A stretch of DNA of 64,000 bases from Lasiosphaeria ovina (GCA_033439765.1 JAULSN010000014.1:434001-498000); one strand, 5' to 3'. Positions 10,991 to 20,486 are shown, numbered from the stretch's first letter. Notes: generated by a model from the letters alone, not told the origin. Made by a program: numbers and translations.

Positions 10991-11435
10991 CAATTGGAGC
11001 TTGCGAGGAATAAGAAGAAGAAGGTGTCACAAACAACGGCATGTAAAATAGGGCCAAAAAAGGTGCTCCTGTTAGGAAGAAGAAAGGAAGGTGGGCATGC
11101 CCTGCATACCCCACTTTTATGTGGCGTTCAGGTCATAATAACCTAGGCCGTGGACGGGCTAGCATATACGCCACCTACGTAGCACCCTCATGTTCGACAG
11201 AAGGCTGTCACTGCGGACCCGAATAAACGCTTTATTGACATCACCAAGATCAGGGAGGCGCACCTAGAAGAAAGCTCTGATGAAGGCCCTGTCGACGAGA
11301 CGAAGTCCTGTATTGTTTGCGAATAGCTTCATTGAACGGTAGTAATTTGAATGTTGAGTGTCTCTAGCTTACACGGGCGAAAAAAGCGCCATCGGCATGT
11401 TCCGCAGCCAGGGTGTTGCGCTTTTAGCCTAGTTG

Positions 11436-11510
11436 ACTTTACATTACACGATCAAAACAGAGCAGCAGAAGGTGGTGGTGGTGCGTGTCTGGAGCTGCCA
11501 AGTGTGGGCG
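11436..11510 (+). repeat. Possible DUF7924 3' tail fragment
   Basis: The segment GAGCAGCAGAAGGTGG..GGAGCTGCCAAGT resembles the coding tail near 8586-8630 (GAGGAGCAGAAGG..GGAGCTGCCAAGT). It is preceded by TTTACATTACA, like the end of the duplicated tail at about 8870. Short and only suggestive. Confidence 0.35.
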
Positions 11511-11690
11511 GCGCCGCGGGGCCCAGCCTCCCCCTCCACCGCCTAGAAGGCCCAATTACAGCACCAAAACCACCAAAACACAGTGCTGCCAATTGCAGAC
11601 CGCTGCCCGCCGCGCTCGGAATCTCTGCCCCTCCGTCCGTGCGTCAGCGCTAATGAGCTCCGACCAGGCCCCAGGCCCCAGCCCCAGTCG

Positions 11691-11851
11691 TTTCGAGCGA
11701 AGCGAGCAGCCCGCCGCAGGCGCCCCCGGAGGGCCGCCGGAGGCAAACGAGGTGGATGTTGGGGACTTTGCTGTTCTCTCTCACACACGCATTTTTTGTT
11801 CTTCTTTTCTGCCTTCCTTTGCCTCCGGCGGGCTGCTTGCTTCGCTCGAAA
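11691..11851 (+). mobile_element. MITE-like family A, complete copy
   Basis: A 161-bp element with inverted ends. The left end reads TTTCGAGCGAAGCGAGCAGC and the right end GCTGCTTGCTTCGCTCGAAA, extended inward by a GCC/GGC-rich arm to GGAGGCAAA and TTTGCCTCC. The centre reads GGGGACTTTGCTG then TTCTCTCTCACACACGCATT. Related copies or fragments lie at 2169, 6885, 20073, 42741 and, weakly, about 30957. There is no coding capacity. No clear target duplication was seen because the flanks also resemble each other. Confidence 0.8.
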
Positions 11852-11949
11852 GGACGCAGACTTGGGGGGGTGGTGGTGGGCGGGGAAACGAGACGGGCTC
11901 CACCGTGGCGTAGGCGGTGTAGATCATGTGGGTCAACCGACAGGGATAC

Positions 11950-12385
11950 GAACCAACTGCGGGGGCCGCCAAGTGCCAAAGCCGCAAAAGTGGCAAAGCA
12001 CTTTCCCATCTCGACCGACACGCCCAATCGAGCGCGCCGCCCAGGCATGTGGTGCCTGCCTGCCTGCCTGCGAAGCACCAAAGTCGCGAAATCGCATTCA
12101 CATTCACATTCACATTCGCATTCACATCTCGGCCGACGCGCCAATTGAGCGCCCAGGCATGGTGTGCCGGTGCGGTGCTGTCTGCGTAGTGGATGAGGAG
12201 AGCCGCGGAGATAAAGGTGTTTGGTGGCGTCAGATTGAGGGGGGAAGTGGAGCCGGGACTGAGACTTGCCTTTCAGCTCGCGCGGCCAAGCGAGCACAAA
12301 AAGCACTAGCACGACAAAATCACATGGGCATCGGTCGGCCAACGCGCCCAATCAGCAGCCCAGGGCATGTCGTGTGGGGCCGCCC
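11950..12385 (+). repeat. Three imperfect ~100-bp repeats upstream of Myb gene
   Basis: Units centred at about 11980-12055, 12070-12165 and 12300-12375 share CGGCCGACGCGCCAATTGAG or close variants, GCCCAGGCATG and a GTGGTG or TGTGG end. The middle one has a (TTCACA)n tract. A diverged version (CCAATCGAGCGCCCTGCCTG) precedes the paralogous Myb gene near 35731. They may be promoter elements; this is inference. Confidence 0.6.
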
Positions 12386-12586
12386 GGACAAGTGCATAAG
12401 AAGGGCAGGCAGCCGCTGGTGTGGCACCAAGGTTGAATGGGATTGTCTCGGGCAGCAGCTTTCACATTTGCATTGCCCCATCTCTGCTTTTTCTCTCTCT
12501 CTTGCCAGCCACCGAAACTGTCTTGGATATCGTCTTTTTTTTTCCCACGCCAATCCCGCACACCACCTCCCACGTTGTCATCCAAC

Positions 12587-13132
12587 ATGAGTCGCTACGC
12601 AGCAGCCGCAGATGTGAAGGCGCAGATGGCTATCAGCAACCTGGTGGATGATGGCGACGCGGCGGCGGAGCCGGGCCCCCCGCCCCCCCCCCCCGTCCCC
12701 CCTCCCCCTCTCTCTCTTTGTGTACCTCGCCCTCTCGGGCGAGTATGCCTCCGACCTCGGCCCCAACCCCGACCTCGACCAGGACCTGCCCGATCATTGC
12801 ACCTACACGACCTGGCCCTCCTCAGTCAAGCGCCTCATCCTCGAGTGCATGAACCACTGCGTCGAGCTCGGGCTCCGGCCCAGAGGAATCCAGTTCAAGC
12901 CGGAGGCGTACATCATGACCGCCGCCGAGGTCGGAAAACAAGCCCAGCTCAAGGTCACGCGGTGGGACGTCAGGTCCATCATGAAGTACCAGCGCCAGCG
13001 GTACCGGCACTGGCTGGAGCTCGGCGAGAAGCACGGGGCCCGCTGGGACGGCGGCCTGCGGCAGTGGATCCTCTCGCCGGCCCAGTGGGACGCGCTGGTC
13101 GCGGTGAGTTGACTACCTCTTCCCCTCGCTGC

Positions 13133-13163
<31 letters not shown>

Positions 13164-13397
13164 CGGGGTTCGTGTTCGCTGGCTGGCTGGCTGACCCTTC
13201 CCCCCCTTTCCGTGCAGGAGAGGCCCGAGATGAAGCAGTTCCGCGGCCGCACGCTCCTGTGGCTCGACCTCTTGGAGAAGCTGTGGGGCGGCCCCTATCG
13301 CCCGGTCGTCCCGGCCCCGCGACAGCGCCGACAAGGAAGCACTGCGCCGCGGTACCAGAGTGGCAGCAGCAGCAGCAGCAGCAGCAGCTCTGGTTGA
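12587..13397 (+). pseudogene. Myb/SANT-like gene, paralogue 1, frameshifted
   Basis: The ATG at 12587 opens MSRYAAAADVKAQMAISNLV. The frame is lost at a poly-C tract (about 12676-12703) and resumes in another frame with VYLALSGEYASDLGPNPDLD, SSVKRLILECMNHCVELGLR and IMKYQRQRYRHWLELGEKHG, then WDGGLRQWILSPAQWDALVA. A 114-bp intron follows (13104-13217, GTGAGT to GCAG), carrying a (TG)n run. Exon 2 gives ERPEMKQFRGRTLLWLDLLE and ends at 13397. Domain order, intron position and phase match the intact paralogue at 35850-36932. The family is the Myb/SANT-like DNA-binding type seen in fungi. The poly-C shift may be a real mutation or a homopolymer sequencing error; if an error, this is a functional gene. 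Confidence 0.65.
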
Positions 13398-13774
13398 GGA
13401 CGACGGACGACCATGAGATGTCGCAAAGGAGGCGAGGCCGAGGGCGAAGAAGGCAGGACGTGTCTATTTCCTTTCGTGTGTCTGCTGCTTGCCCGTGGGC
13501 AAAGGATCCGGGTCTGCGTCTTTGGCAGGACTCGTTCGTGTATCTCTCTGGACAGAGGAGCCGCTCATTCGTGTATCTGTTGGAGGACGGAAAAAAGTCA
13601 GTCACTCATTCGAACGAGAGCGTAACCCTCCACTGTGAAATCGTCGCCATGCACTGCAGGTACATAGGCGCCAAGGCGTTACAGCTCACCCTTCCACTTC
13701 GTGTAGGCCGTACACACACGACACGGCCTTCAGCCGCTGCAGAGGAGGCCGCAGGGCCGCGTGAGGCTCGTGTA
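13398..13774. other. No gene seen
   Basis: 3' flank of the Myb-like gene. A CTCGTTCGTGTATCTCT / CTCATTCGTGTATCTGT pair near 13530-13580 is a small direct repeat that resembles the CGCTCATTCGTGTCTATTGC repeats near 43310. Nothing else is recognised. Confidence 0.5.
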
Positions 13775-14591
13775 ATGTAATGTAATGTAATCCAGAGCGA
13801 GCGAGCCGGATATTCCTTGGGCCATTTGCTCGTCCCTAATTGAGGATGGCTGTTACCTGCCGGTGGGGGCGTGCGATTTGCTCCGGACCCGGACCCGGAC
13901 CCGGACCCGGACCCGACAACAGCAAGAAAGAGTCCACCCCGATATATATACAGCTGGGCAAGGTTGCCGTCGAGGGCGGGGCTGAGGTAGTGATCGGCAC
14001 GCTGACACTGGCTTGGTTGGTTGGTTCGCCGCAACCCAGAGACTTCCTCTAGTCGCTAGCTCTGGTGCAGCCTTGAACTCGACGGCGAAAAAGGCGAACC
14101 AAATATCGTCAGCCACCTGTGCGTAGCGCGGAATCTGCCGATGGAGCCGGGATAATATATTATGTTGTTCCGTAGTGAAGGCGTTGCTCGGATAACCGTA
14201 GGTTAGGTCAGGTCGTGGCTGCGAGACCGCAAACATTGGGTCCGATTTGCTGGGTAGGAGGTAACGAGGTACAAGCGAACGGTTTGTACAGCTGTTGTGC
14301 CTGAATGGTAATTTGTTGTTATTGGGAAAGAACTTGACTTTGAGAAGTGCTCTAATATCGGCTTCATTGAAGATTCTGACGCTTAGCTCTTTCAGCTTCG
14401 TAGATAACCTCGGCCATAGACTCCGGGGAGGGCTCAGGCATCTCGGAAAGTGTGGAGGCGATCTGCCCGACATGGGCGGCTACGGTACGGGGAAGCTTTT
14501 TCTCTGCATGCCGGAAGCGGATTTCGTTGATAATAAGGGTTAGGCGGTAGTTTGGGTCGTTGAAGCCCTCTACATTATCGTCGTCCTCGTT

Positions 14592-14623
<32 letters not shown>

Positions 14624-14735
14624 GGTAGTCGTCGTAGTGGTGGTCGTCACCTTGTTTAAAGATTGGGTAGTTGCCCCTATCGCTGTCGCTATCCTTTTGC
14701 TGCTGCTGCTGCTGCATTGTGGTTGAGGCTGCCAT
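13775..14735 (-). pseudogene. DUF7924 gene copy 2, broken
   Basis: The start at 14735 gives MAASTTMQQQQQQ and an acidic tract expanded by GAC codons, then LPRTVAAHVGQIASTLSEMP. A frameshift near 14400 moves to the frame with LLKVKFFPNNNKLPFRHNS, RPDLTYGYPSNAFT and FFAVEFKAAPELATRGSLWV. The PD and ExK residues are kept. After AANQ a deletion removes the cysteine and the following block, and a further shift gives ALDGNLAQLYIYRG. The 3' part ends in a (CCCGGA)n microsatellite at about 13887-13914 and the tail shared with 8745-8885. It is an inverted duplicate of the 7345 gene. Confidence 0.8.
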
Positions 14736-14900
14736 TGCCCGTCAGGATGAGGATTCTTTGTTTGTAGGCTATGTTCAACGCGACTATGCCAAAAGCGGAA
14801 CACCCGGAAGCTGAACGTGAACATGCGCGAGACCCACCAAATATCACCAGCTGGCCAAGCTGGCGCCAGCTGCCGCCGGCTGGCCAGCCCCCTTTCCCTT
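13775..14900 (-). repeat. Inverted segmental duplication, arm 2
   Basis: Counterpart of 7045-8885, about 5 kb away in the opposite orientation and shorter by internal deletions. The promoter-side end is near 14850-14890 (CCAGCTGGCCAAGCTGG, matching the reverse complement of 7078-7092). Confidence 0.75.
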
Positions 14901-15068
14901 AGGCTTGCTCGCTGTGATCAAGAACAAAAAAAAAAAAAAAGGCACACCAAAAAACCGGTTTTGGCTGACAGCACCACCCACACCTCAAAATACCGCCATC
15001 TTCAACCTCGTTTCAGGACTAACACAAGGCCTTCCAACGACGGTTTTCCTACCAAAATACAGCCAAAA

Positions 15069-15312
15069 ATGAGTCGCCAATTATACTATTCGACGCCCAA
15101 GAAGGCGCGCATTCGTAGGACCTGTGCTTTTCTCGATGCGCAGCGCATTTCGTACCACCACAACGATGTCTTTCGCTTCCACGGCGCCAGCATACGAGCC
15201 GGCTGGCGCGCGCTCGCGAGAAGGCTGGGCGGAATCAACGCCTGGGTCGACAATATCCCCTCAGATCCTTAAAGACTGCATAGAACCAGAAGGCGCATTG
15301 ACAGGCCATTGA
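15069..15312 (+). mobile_element. Tc1-like transposase N-terminal fragment
   Basis: The ATG at 15069 opens MSRQLYYSTPKKARIRRTCA followed by FLDAQRISYHHNDVFRFHG and SIRAGWRAL. This is the STPKK-type helix-turn-helix start of a fungal Tc1/IS630-like transposase. A frameshift near 15215 continues in another frame as EGWAESTPGSTISPQILKD. No catalytic region follows; the next 150 bp hold nothing recognisable. Confidence 0.55.
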
Positions 15313-15464
15313 AATGCAATTAGTTTTATCTATTTTGGCCTACATTTGGCCGCGTTGTGGATGCTCAAAGCGGTGGTGGGATAGCTTTGGTGTGCCCTTT
15401 TTTTTTTTTGATCAGAGCGAGACTTGGTAGCTCCTTGTATGACCCTGTTCTACCCTACCTTTTG

Positions 15465-16231
15465 CTACTCTGCTTGGAGAATGTAGTCTACAGCAAACTG
15501 GATATGCCTTAAGCGTTGTTCGTTTCCCCAGTCGATGATAGCTGTTGCCCTCTGGTGGAGGCGTACCAAGTGCGCCGGACAAAATAGGTAGAAACTGTCC
15601 ACCAGCTGAATGTGGAAGGCTGGGCTACCTTTTTTATCCTTGTCCTCCTCTTCCTCGATCACTCCCCACCACGATACGAATAGGTGAGCAAGGTTGTTAT
15701 CAATAGCCAGGCTATAACAGAGATTAGGAATACGTGCAATGCATCCTACATCTCCAAATCTGGTATTGAGGTGGTTGACTGCCTGGACGCAGGCAGCCGA
15801 ACCGCCGGCACACTGGTTTTCCGCCACCCAGAGATTTCCATTAGTCCCTGCGGCAGCCTTGAACTCGATCACAAAAAATGGGTACCAAACGTTCTTGGAC
15901 GCCTATACAGGCCCGTGACCACCTCGTCCAAAATCTGCGGGGAGGGCTCAGGCGTTTCGGTAGAGGCCATCTGCTCGACGTAGGCGGCTATGACATCGGG
16001 AAGCCGTTTTTGCGGAAACCGGAATATGATGTTGTTGGGCTCAAGGCACTTCTTGTGGTACTTACGGTCTTTGACGCCCCCCATGTTGTCGTCGTCGTCG
16101 TCGTCGTCGTCGCCTTGGTCAAAGATTGGGTAGGTGGCTAGAGACGTGCAGCGCAGAGATGCAGCGTAGAGAAAGAGGGGGTGCTGTGTGGTGTGTTTGT
16201 CTCCAGGAATGGCCCCGTCAGGATGACTCAC
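15465..16231 (-). pseudogene. DUF7924 gene copy 3, deleted and frameshifted
   Basis: Two overlapping minus-strand frames. The upstream one (16231-15869) has an acidic D-run, FPQKRLPDVIAAYVEQMAST and TPEPSPQILDEVVTGL. The downstream one (15872-15465) has IEFKAAAGTNGNLWVAENQC, GGSAACVQAVNHLNTRFGDV, IPNLCYSLAIDNNLAHLFVS and FHIQLVDSFYLFCPAHLVRL. The segment carrying the RPDLTYGY motif is missing, so the PD half of the PD...ExK site is gone while ExK and NQC remain. It differs from copies 1 and 2 (AENQC instead of AANQC) and looks like an older family member. Confidence 0.78.
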
Positions 16232-16510
16232 TCGGACAATAGTTCCTCATTCTGGCGGAGCAATTCATGGAGATAAACACGCGACATAGCGCCTTATCTT
16301 TCTCTCTACGCTGCGCGTCAGGAACAGGAATTGCCGCGTCAGGAACAGGAATTGCCGCGTCAGGATGACTCACTTGGGCAATAGTTCCTCATTCTGGCGG
16401 AGCAATTCATGGAGATAAACATGCGACACAGCGCCTTATCTTTCTCTACGCTACGCGTCAGGAGCAGGAATTGTAACCCTTCTCTTTCTCTACGCTGCAT
16501 GTCAGCGCTG
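16205..16510 (+). repeat. Two ~140-bp direct repeats with CGTCAGGAACAGGAATTGCC
   Basis: Units at about 16213-16350 and 16356-16470 share GTCAGGATGACTCACT, CAATAGTTCCTCATTCTGGC, GGAGCAATTCATGGAGAT and CAGCGCCTTATCTTTCTC. The link between them is a duplicated CGTCAGGAACAGGAATTGCC. The first unit begins at the start of DUF7924 copy 3. Confidence 0.85.
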
Positions 16511-16539
16511 GGACCAATCCAAATAAATGCCAAATCAAT

Positions 16540-17480
16540 CAAATAAAGAAAACCGTATTTGCAGGCAAATAAGCCATTTTGGAGGTCAAATTCAGGCCAA
16601 ACTGAGGGTCAGGTCAATTGGCATATTTGTAAATATTTCCCATTGGTTGAGCCATTTTTGGGCCCAATCTTCCGGGTTTTCCTGACCAAGGCCAACCCTG
16701 CATTTTCTGGTCCCGGGAAAATCCTCGAATGTCCTGAATTCGAGTGCCGCCGTGCCGCTGCAATACAACTATCGCCAACCGCTGTAAACAAACTACCGAA
16801 TCCTACCTTCCTGCAGCGATTTCCCTGCTTCCTTGGCTCCCGAGTCCTCGACAACATGCCTGCCTCCACCGTTGATGTCACGGCCCTCTCGACAAGCCTC
16901 CCTACCGCCGAAAATCGTCCTCCTTCCCTTCGTCCGAAGCTATCACGAGTAGCTAGACAGTTCGATGCGCTCCTTGAAGAGGGAGTAGATCTCAAAGATC
17001 TAGCAGGAATTGAAGTCAAGGATTGGCCGAGGATAAAAATACCAAGAGGGTCTTTCATACCGGAAAAGTGGGCAGGAAAACCACCAAGAAGGACATGGTG
17101 GATTCGTGATCACAGCTACTGGGTCGCCCAGGTCATTGACGACGCCGTTATCGAGGCAGAATACTATTGGGCATGCTACTATTGCGAGAAGCTATTTAAG
17201 GCAGAGTCAACAAGCTCGGCGACTATCCGAGTAACTAGCACCTACTTTCCCTTATTTTATCTATTCTTGAACCTTTTAAGAAGATCACGAAGTGGTTTGA
17301 AGGGCGCGCGGCTACCTTTCCTGAAGTCCTCGCTACGCACGAGTGGCTAATCGATCTACTTGAGGATCGCCTTCGAACCCTACACCCGAACCTTGAAGCC
17401 ATCACCGATTTTACCGGCGACCCGGTACACACCCACCCAGAGATCACGGTCGCAAGCCAACAGCCTCTATCATTCAGCTA
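16540..17480 (+). mobile_element. hAT transposon with internal deletion
   Basis: The ATG at 16856 opens MPASTVDVTALSTSLPTAE, then PRRTWWIRDHSYWVAQVID and AEYYWACYYCEKLFKAEST, a BED-type zinc-finger N-terminus (WxxDHG-like, C-x2-C). The frame ends at 17350 after unrelated sequence. From about 17268 another frame reads LEPFKKITKWFEGRA, FPEVLATHEWLIDLLEDRL and NLEAITDFTGDPVHTHPEI, which belongs to the middle of hAT transposases. The catalytic core and the C-terminal dimerisation domain are missing. The leader is shared with 4738-4940. A hAT C-terminal domain of the same general type is at 47360-47578. Confidence 0.7.
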
Positions 17481-17899
17481 GACAAGGAGGATAACAACGG
17501 CGCATTATTTACTAGGGAAGCATCACAACGGCAGCGTAGAGATATAGCGAGAGGGTAGCGTTTGTCGGAGTGCGCATACCCCGCGGACAAAGAGAGGGTG
17601 CTCCTCAGAAAGTCACGTCTTTTTACCATGAATTGAGATCCCCAGACCAGTGCCCTGTTCCATGTAAAAGGATCACGAACTACGGGGACAGGATGCGGGC
17701 GCGTTTGGCGATGCTTCGTGGTCACCTGTTTGGGCAGGTGTCGCCCGTGCGTCCAGGGTCACCTGAAGGGCGCGTGTGTGCCCCGCGCGATGATGGTTCC
17801 AAAACGGCCTAGTTCCATGGCTGGCACGCTTTTTCAGATGGTGGCCACTTCAACCGCCCTACCCCCGCCTGCCCCGCCTGCCCCGCCTACCCCGCCTAC
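17481..17899. other. No gene seen
   Basis: Mixed sequence with a (CCCCGCCTGC)n/(CCCCGCCTAC)n run at 17861-17900. An open frame from 17718 runs through here into the captured NF-X1 segment, but its first 90 codons show no family resemblance. Confidence 0.45.
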
Positions 17900-19330
17900 C
17901 CCGCCAATTGGCTGCACGTCGGCTACCTGCCGCCAAATATTTCCAAGTCCGACAAACCACCTAAAAACCCGTCAATTGAGCTACAACAACAACCTGGGCC
18001 CAACGCAATCATGCTACTGCGGCAAATACACGGCTACGAAACGGTGCACCGAGACCGAGTATGGGAAGCGGTGGAGCTGCGAAGAGGTCTGCGGTGATCT
18101 ACTTCCATGCGGGGAGCATACTTGCTCCCGGCCCTGCCATTCTGGCTTATGCGGCGGTTGCGACATTCCGATTCTCTCGGCCTGCTATTGCGGGAAAGAG
18201 CATAAAGAAATTCCATGCGACCAACGCGGCGATATCCTGGACTCTTTCAACTACGGTCAACTTCACTCGCCACAACCCGCGGACGATTCAGAACCAGAGT
18301 CTGAGTTGTGGTTTGAAGGCTCATTCCGCTGGGAGAAGACCTGCGGGAGGGGGTTCGACTGCGGATATCACGTCTGCCAGAAGCCTTGCCATCCACAGGA
18401 CGAATCTACTCCTCCTTGTCCGTTCTCACCCGACGTCATTACCCATTGCGCGTGCGGAAAGACGCGCATCGAGTTGGCTCGCGATTGTATGGCTGCGCAA
18501 GTAGGTGCGCAGCTTCATTTTTAATCTACCAGGCTAACCTAGCGATAGAAATGGCCGTGCGCGTCGATTTGTCCGATTCCGACGATCCTTTTGAACTCAG
18601 CGACGGTGAAGATGACCGCGCGCCGCGCCCCCCCCCCCCCCCGCCGCCGGATCACCAGATTTTTCAACCACAAATACGACTCCCTCGAACAGTCGATGCA
18701 GGACCCTTCAAGCCTGGGCAAAATGAATCGGGCTTTTCCGCCAAGAAAGCTCGCACCAGTAACTACATCAAGGGCTTCGACGCGGGCAGCCGGGGCCGGC
18801 CGTGTTGCAAAGGCAACATCAACACACCACGTGCATTGTCACGAGCATCACGAACTGAGACTTCATCTGGCACGCATGCTTCAACGCCCACGGCGCGCAG
18901 GGCCCGCGGGGGGGCATTGTAAAGGCGCCTACACGCGGCGGAACGACCGGGTCGTTCCACGAGGGCTTTGGCTGCAGCATCAGAAGCGCAAACAAAACAG
19001 TGATCTCGGCGATGCAGAGGCAGGGCAGCTTTCTACTGCATTTTTGGGCATGCTATGTAATAAAAGCAACAACAATGAGGGCAGCTTTGTATTTGATTGC
19101 AGAAATTAACGACTTGAGCGAATTCAACGGCCCCGAGAGAAAATTCCCGCTTTTGGAGGCATGTTGAAGTTGGCGACGGCGGCACGGTGCAATTGCGGTG
19201 CGACTACGCACGTGGTCAATTGGTAAATGATCTGAACTTGGATACGCTGGCTTCGTCATCCCAGGAAACAAGCCTCTTTTTTGGTGCCAAAAGTGGTGGT
19301 GCTGAACACGTGGGAGGCGTGCGCACCCGT
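17900..19330 (+). mobile_element. MULE-like element copy B carrying a captured gene piece
   Basis: The leader (about 17926-17993) ends in the (ACA)n tract found in copies A and C. A 486-bp foreign segment follows, then the leader resumes at CGCGATTGTATGGCTGCGCA (18480) and the start codon at 18551. The protein begins MAVRVDLSDSDDPFELSDGE, then a poly-C/proline stretch and, across two frameshifts, HKYDSLEQSMQD and SGFSAKKARTSNYIKGF, the start of a FAR1-type DNA-binding domain. The frame then passes into FIWHACFNAHGAQGPRGGIV and IRSANKTVISAMQRQG, shared with copy A, and on to about 19330. There is no transposase core. Non-autonomous and decayed. Confidence 0.65.
17994..18479 (+). pseudogene. 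Captured NF-X1-type zinc-finger gene fragment
   Basis: A 486-bp segment open in one frame throughout. It encodes Cys-rich repeats: CYCGKYTATKRC, WSCEEVCGDLLPCGEHTCS, RPCHSGLCGGCD, ACYCGKEHKEIPC, KTCGRGFDCGYHVCQKPCHP, and CPFSPDVITHCACGKTRIE. This spacing of CxC, CGxH.C and CH.G.C is the NF-X1 zinc-finger pattern of the fungal FAP1-like R3H/NF-X1 proteins, which are nuclear or ubiquitin-related factors. It has no start or stop of its own. One expected finger cysteine reads Trp (FRWEKTCGR). Both edges coincide with the point where the MULE leader is interrupted relative to copies A and C. Confidence 0.8.
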
Positions 19331-19439
19331 GACACGAATGTACCTAGACGTCACAGATAACAAGCTTTCCATTCGCCAAGCCGGCTCAAAAAAGCGCGGC
19401 ATTCCTTATTACACACACAACGTTGAACGATGGACTCGA

Positions 19440-19645
19440 GGGAGTCACACCAGAGAATGAGGCCAAGACAAGAAAAAAAGACCCCCTGAGCCGCCAGCCC
19501 TGCCTGAAGTCCCTGATACACCAGTGTCAGGCCGAGAGCCACAAGAAGAAGAAATGGGAGAGGAAGATGACGACATTATACCTGCAAGAACGGCCAGATC
19601 TGGGCGTGCAACTAGGGTGCTGACCCGATCTATGGATCGAGCAAT
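19440..19645 (+). pseudogene. Coding-like fragment, basic and acidic
   Basis: One frame gives PPEPPALPEVPDTPVSG, EPQEEEMGEEDDDIIPARTA and SGRATRVLTRSMDRAIN then a stop. The composition resembles the linker ahead of the reverse transcriptase in copia polyproteins, but no catalytic motif supports this. Unassigned. Confidence 0.3.
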
Positions 19646-19811
19646 CAATTAGCTATAATTTGCCATGTTTTGCTTGTGGATTGCTTCACAATTGACTGTG
19701 CTACGGTTCTTCAAAGATTTGGTATTTTGGTGTAAATCGTGATCGGGTGGGCGGGAGGGGGGGGATGGTACATCCCAGATATAATCGTCACGCCGGTGGC
19801 TGGCTGCTTCT

Positions 19812-20486
19812 TCATCTTCTTCTTCCCTTTCCCTGGCTTACCCACCTCGTTTTCTTGGCTCCAGATGCGAGATATGCCTTTCTTGCATTCATGTATATTT
19901 GAGCAACATCCCTCGCGGCTCCTTTCTTTCTGCCAAGAGAACTCTTTCGGACATGTTCCCAAAACACGTCATTCCTGCTGTCGTATTTCCGACACCGACA
20001 GTGCAACATAGCTCGAAACAGAACTGCGGCGTTGTTTTGTACCACGACTTGTTTGGCCACGATGGGGCCGACGGAGGCAAACGAGGTCGATGTTGGGGAC
20101 TTTGCTGTTCTCTCTCACACACGCATTTTTTGTTCTTCTTTTCTGCCTTTCTTTGCCTCCGGCGGCCCTCCGGGGGCGCCTGCGGCGGGCTGCTCGCTGC
20201 GCTCGAAAACATCGTCGTCAGCATCATCATCGCCGTCGTCATCGTCGTCGAGAGCAGCACCGTCGGGTTGAGGCAGGCCATTCCGCGACGACGAGAATTG
20301 CCAGGTCGCGAGATTGTACGTTGAGAGAGGGTAAGCCGGTTTGGCGATCTTGAAACCTTCGGCTGCCCAAAGTGCACGATCGAGAGAGCCGTTAGCTGAC
20401 GTTGTGTACTCATCTTTAACCGTTCCGACGGAAGCCGACCTGACGGTGTGAGCTGGAAATGCGAACTGCGAGGCCGACAAGCTCAA
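19812..20486 (-). pseudogene. Hypothetical gene interrupted by MITE-like A
   Basis: On the minus strand, upstream of the insertion, the frame reads SLDRALWAAEGFKIAKPAYP, LSTYNLATWQFSSSRNGLPQ and a D-rich tract. Beyond the insertion it reads AKQVVVQNNAAVLFRAML, CRKYDSRNDVFWEHVRKSSL and DVAQIYMNARKAYLASGAKK. Both halves look coding and the MITE-like element at 20073-20208 lies between them. I do not recognise the family. The 5' and 3' ends are unclear. Confidence 0.4.
20073..20208 (-). mobile_element. MITE-like family A copy, one arm truncated
   Basis: The reverse complement starts TTTTCGAGCGCAGCGAGCAG, has the full GC-rich arm and the CACACACGCATT centre, and ends at GGAGGCAAA, so one inverted arm is cut short at the 20073 side. 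It sits inside a coding-like frame. Confidence 0.8.

Larger units (their letters stand above)
9075..11330 (+). mobile_element. Fot1/pogo-like DNA transposon, decayed and nested
   Basis: Coding remnants follow a pogo-type DDE transposase. The N-terminal HTH reads YVSNALEMVENGISLRRAAQ and PSYETVRHLAGRIALIAG (to 9365). The first catalytic block, normally NFDETG, reads NKDGTG near 9525. The second reads LVLNGYHSYITFEYMW near 9833, with Asp changed to Asn. The third block follows the solo LTR: HVVQPLDLAVFSPLK near 10190. Then GKRTMLVCYYKAREIALRP and ENCKAGWHATGLWPLN (10276-10390), and a basic C-terminal end (QLELARNKKKK, then ADPNKRFIDITKIREAHLEE near 11215-11275). There are frameshifts and stops throughout. 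Two insertions interrupt it: a solo LTR at 9887-10130 and a MITE-like family C copy at about 10700-10990. The true ends and TA duplication were not found. Confidence 0.85.

Noticed and set aside
11583..12590. 335-residue plus-strand frame and 233-residue minus-strand frame
   Set aside because: They run through a MITE-like element and the repeated promoter block; amino-acid content is repeat-driven and no start context or domain is present.
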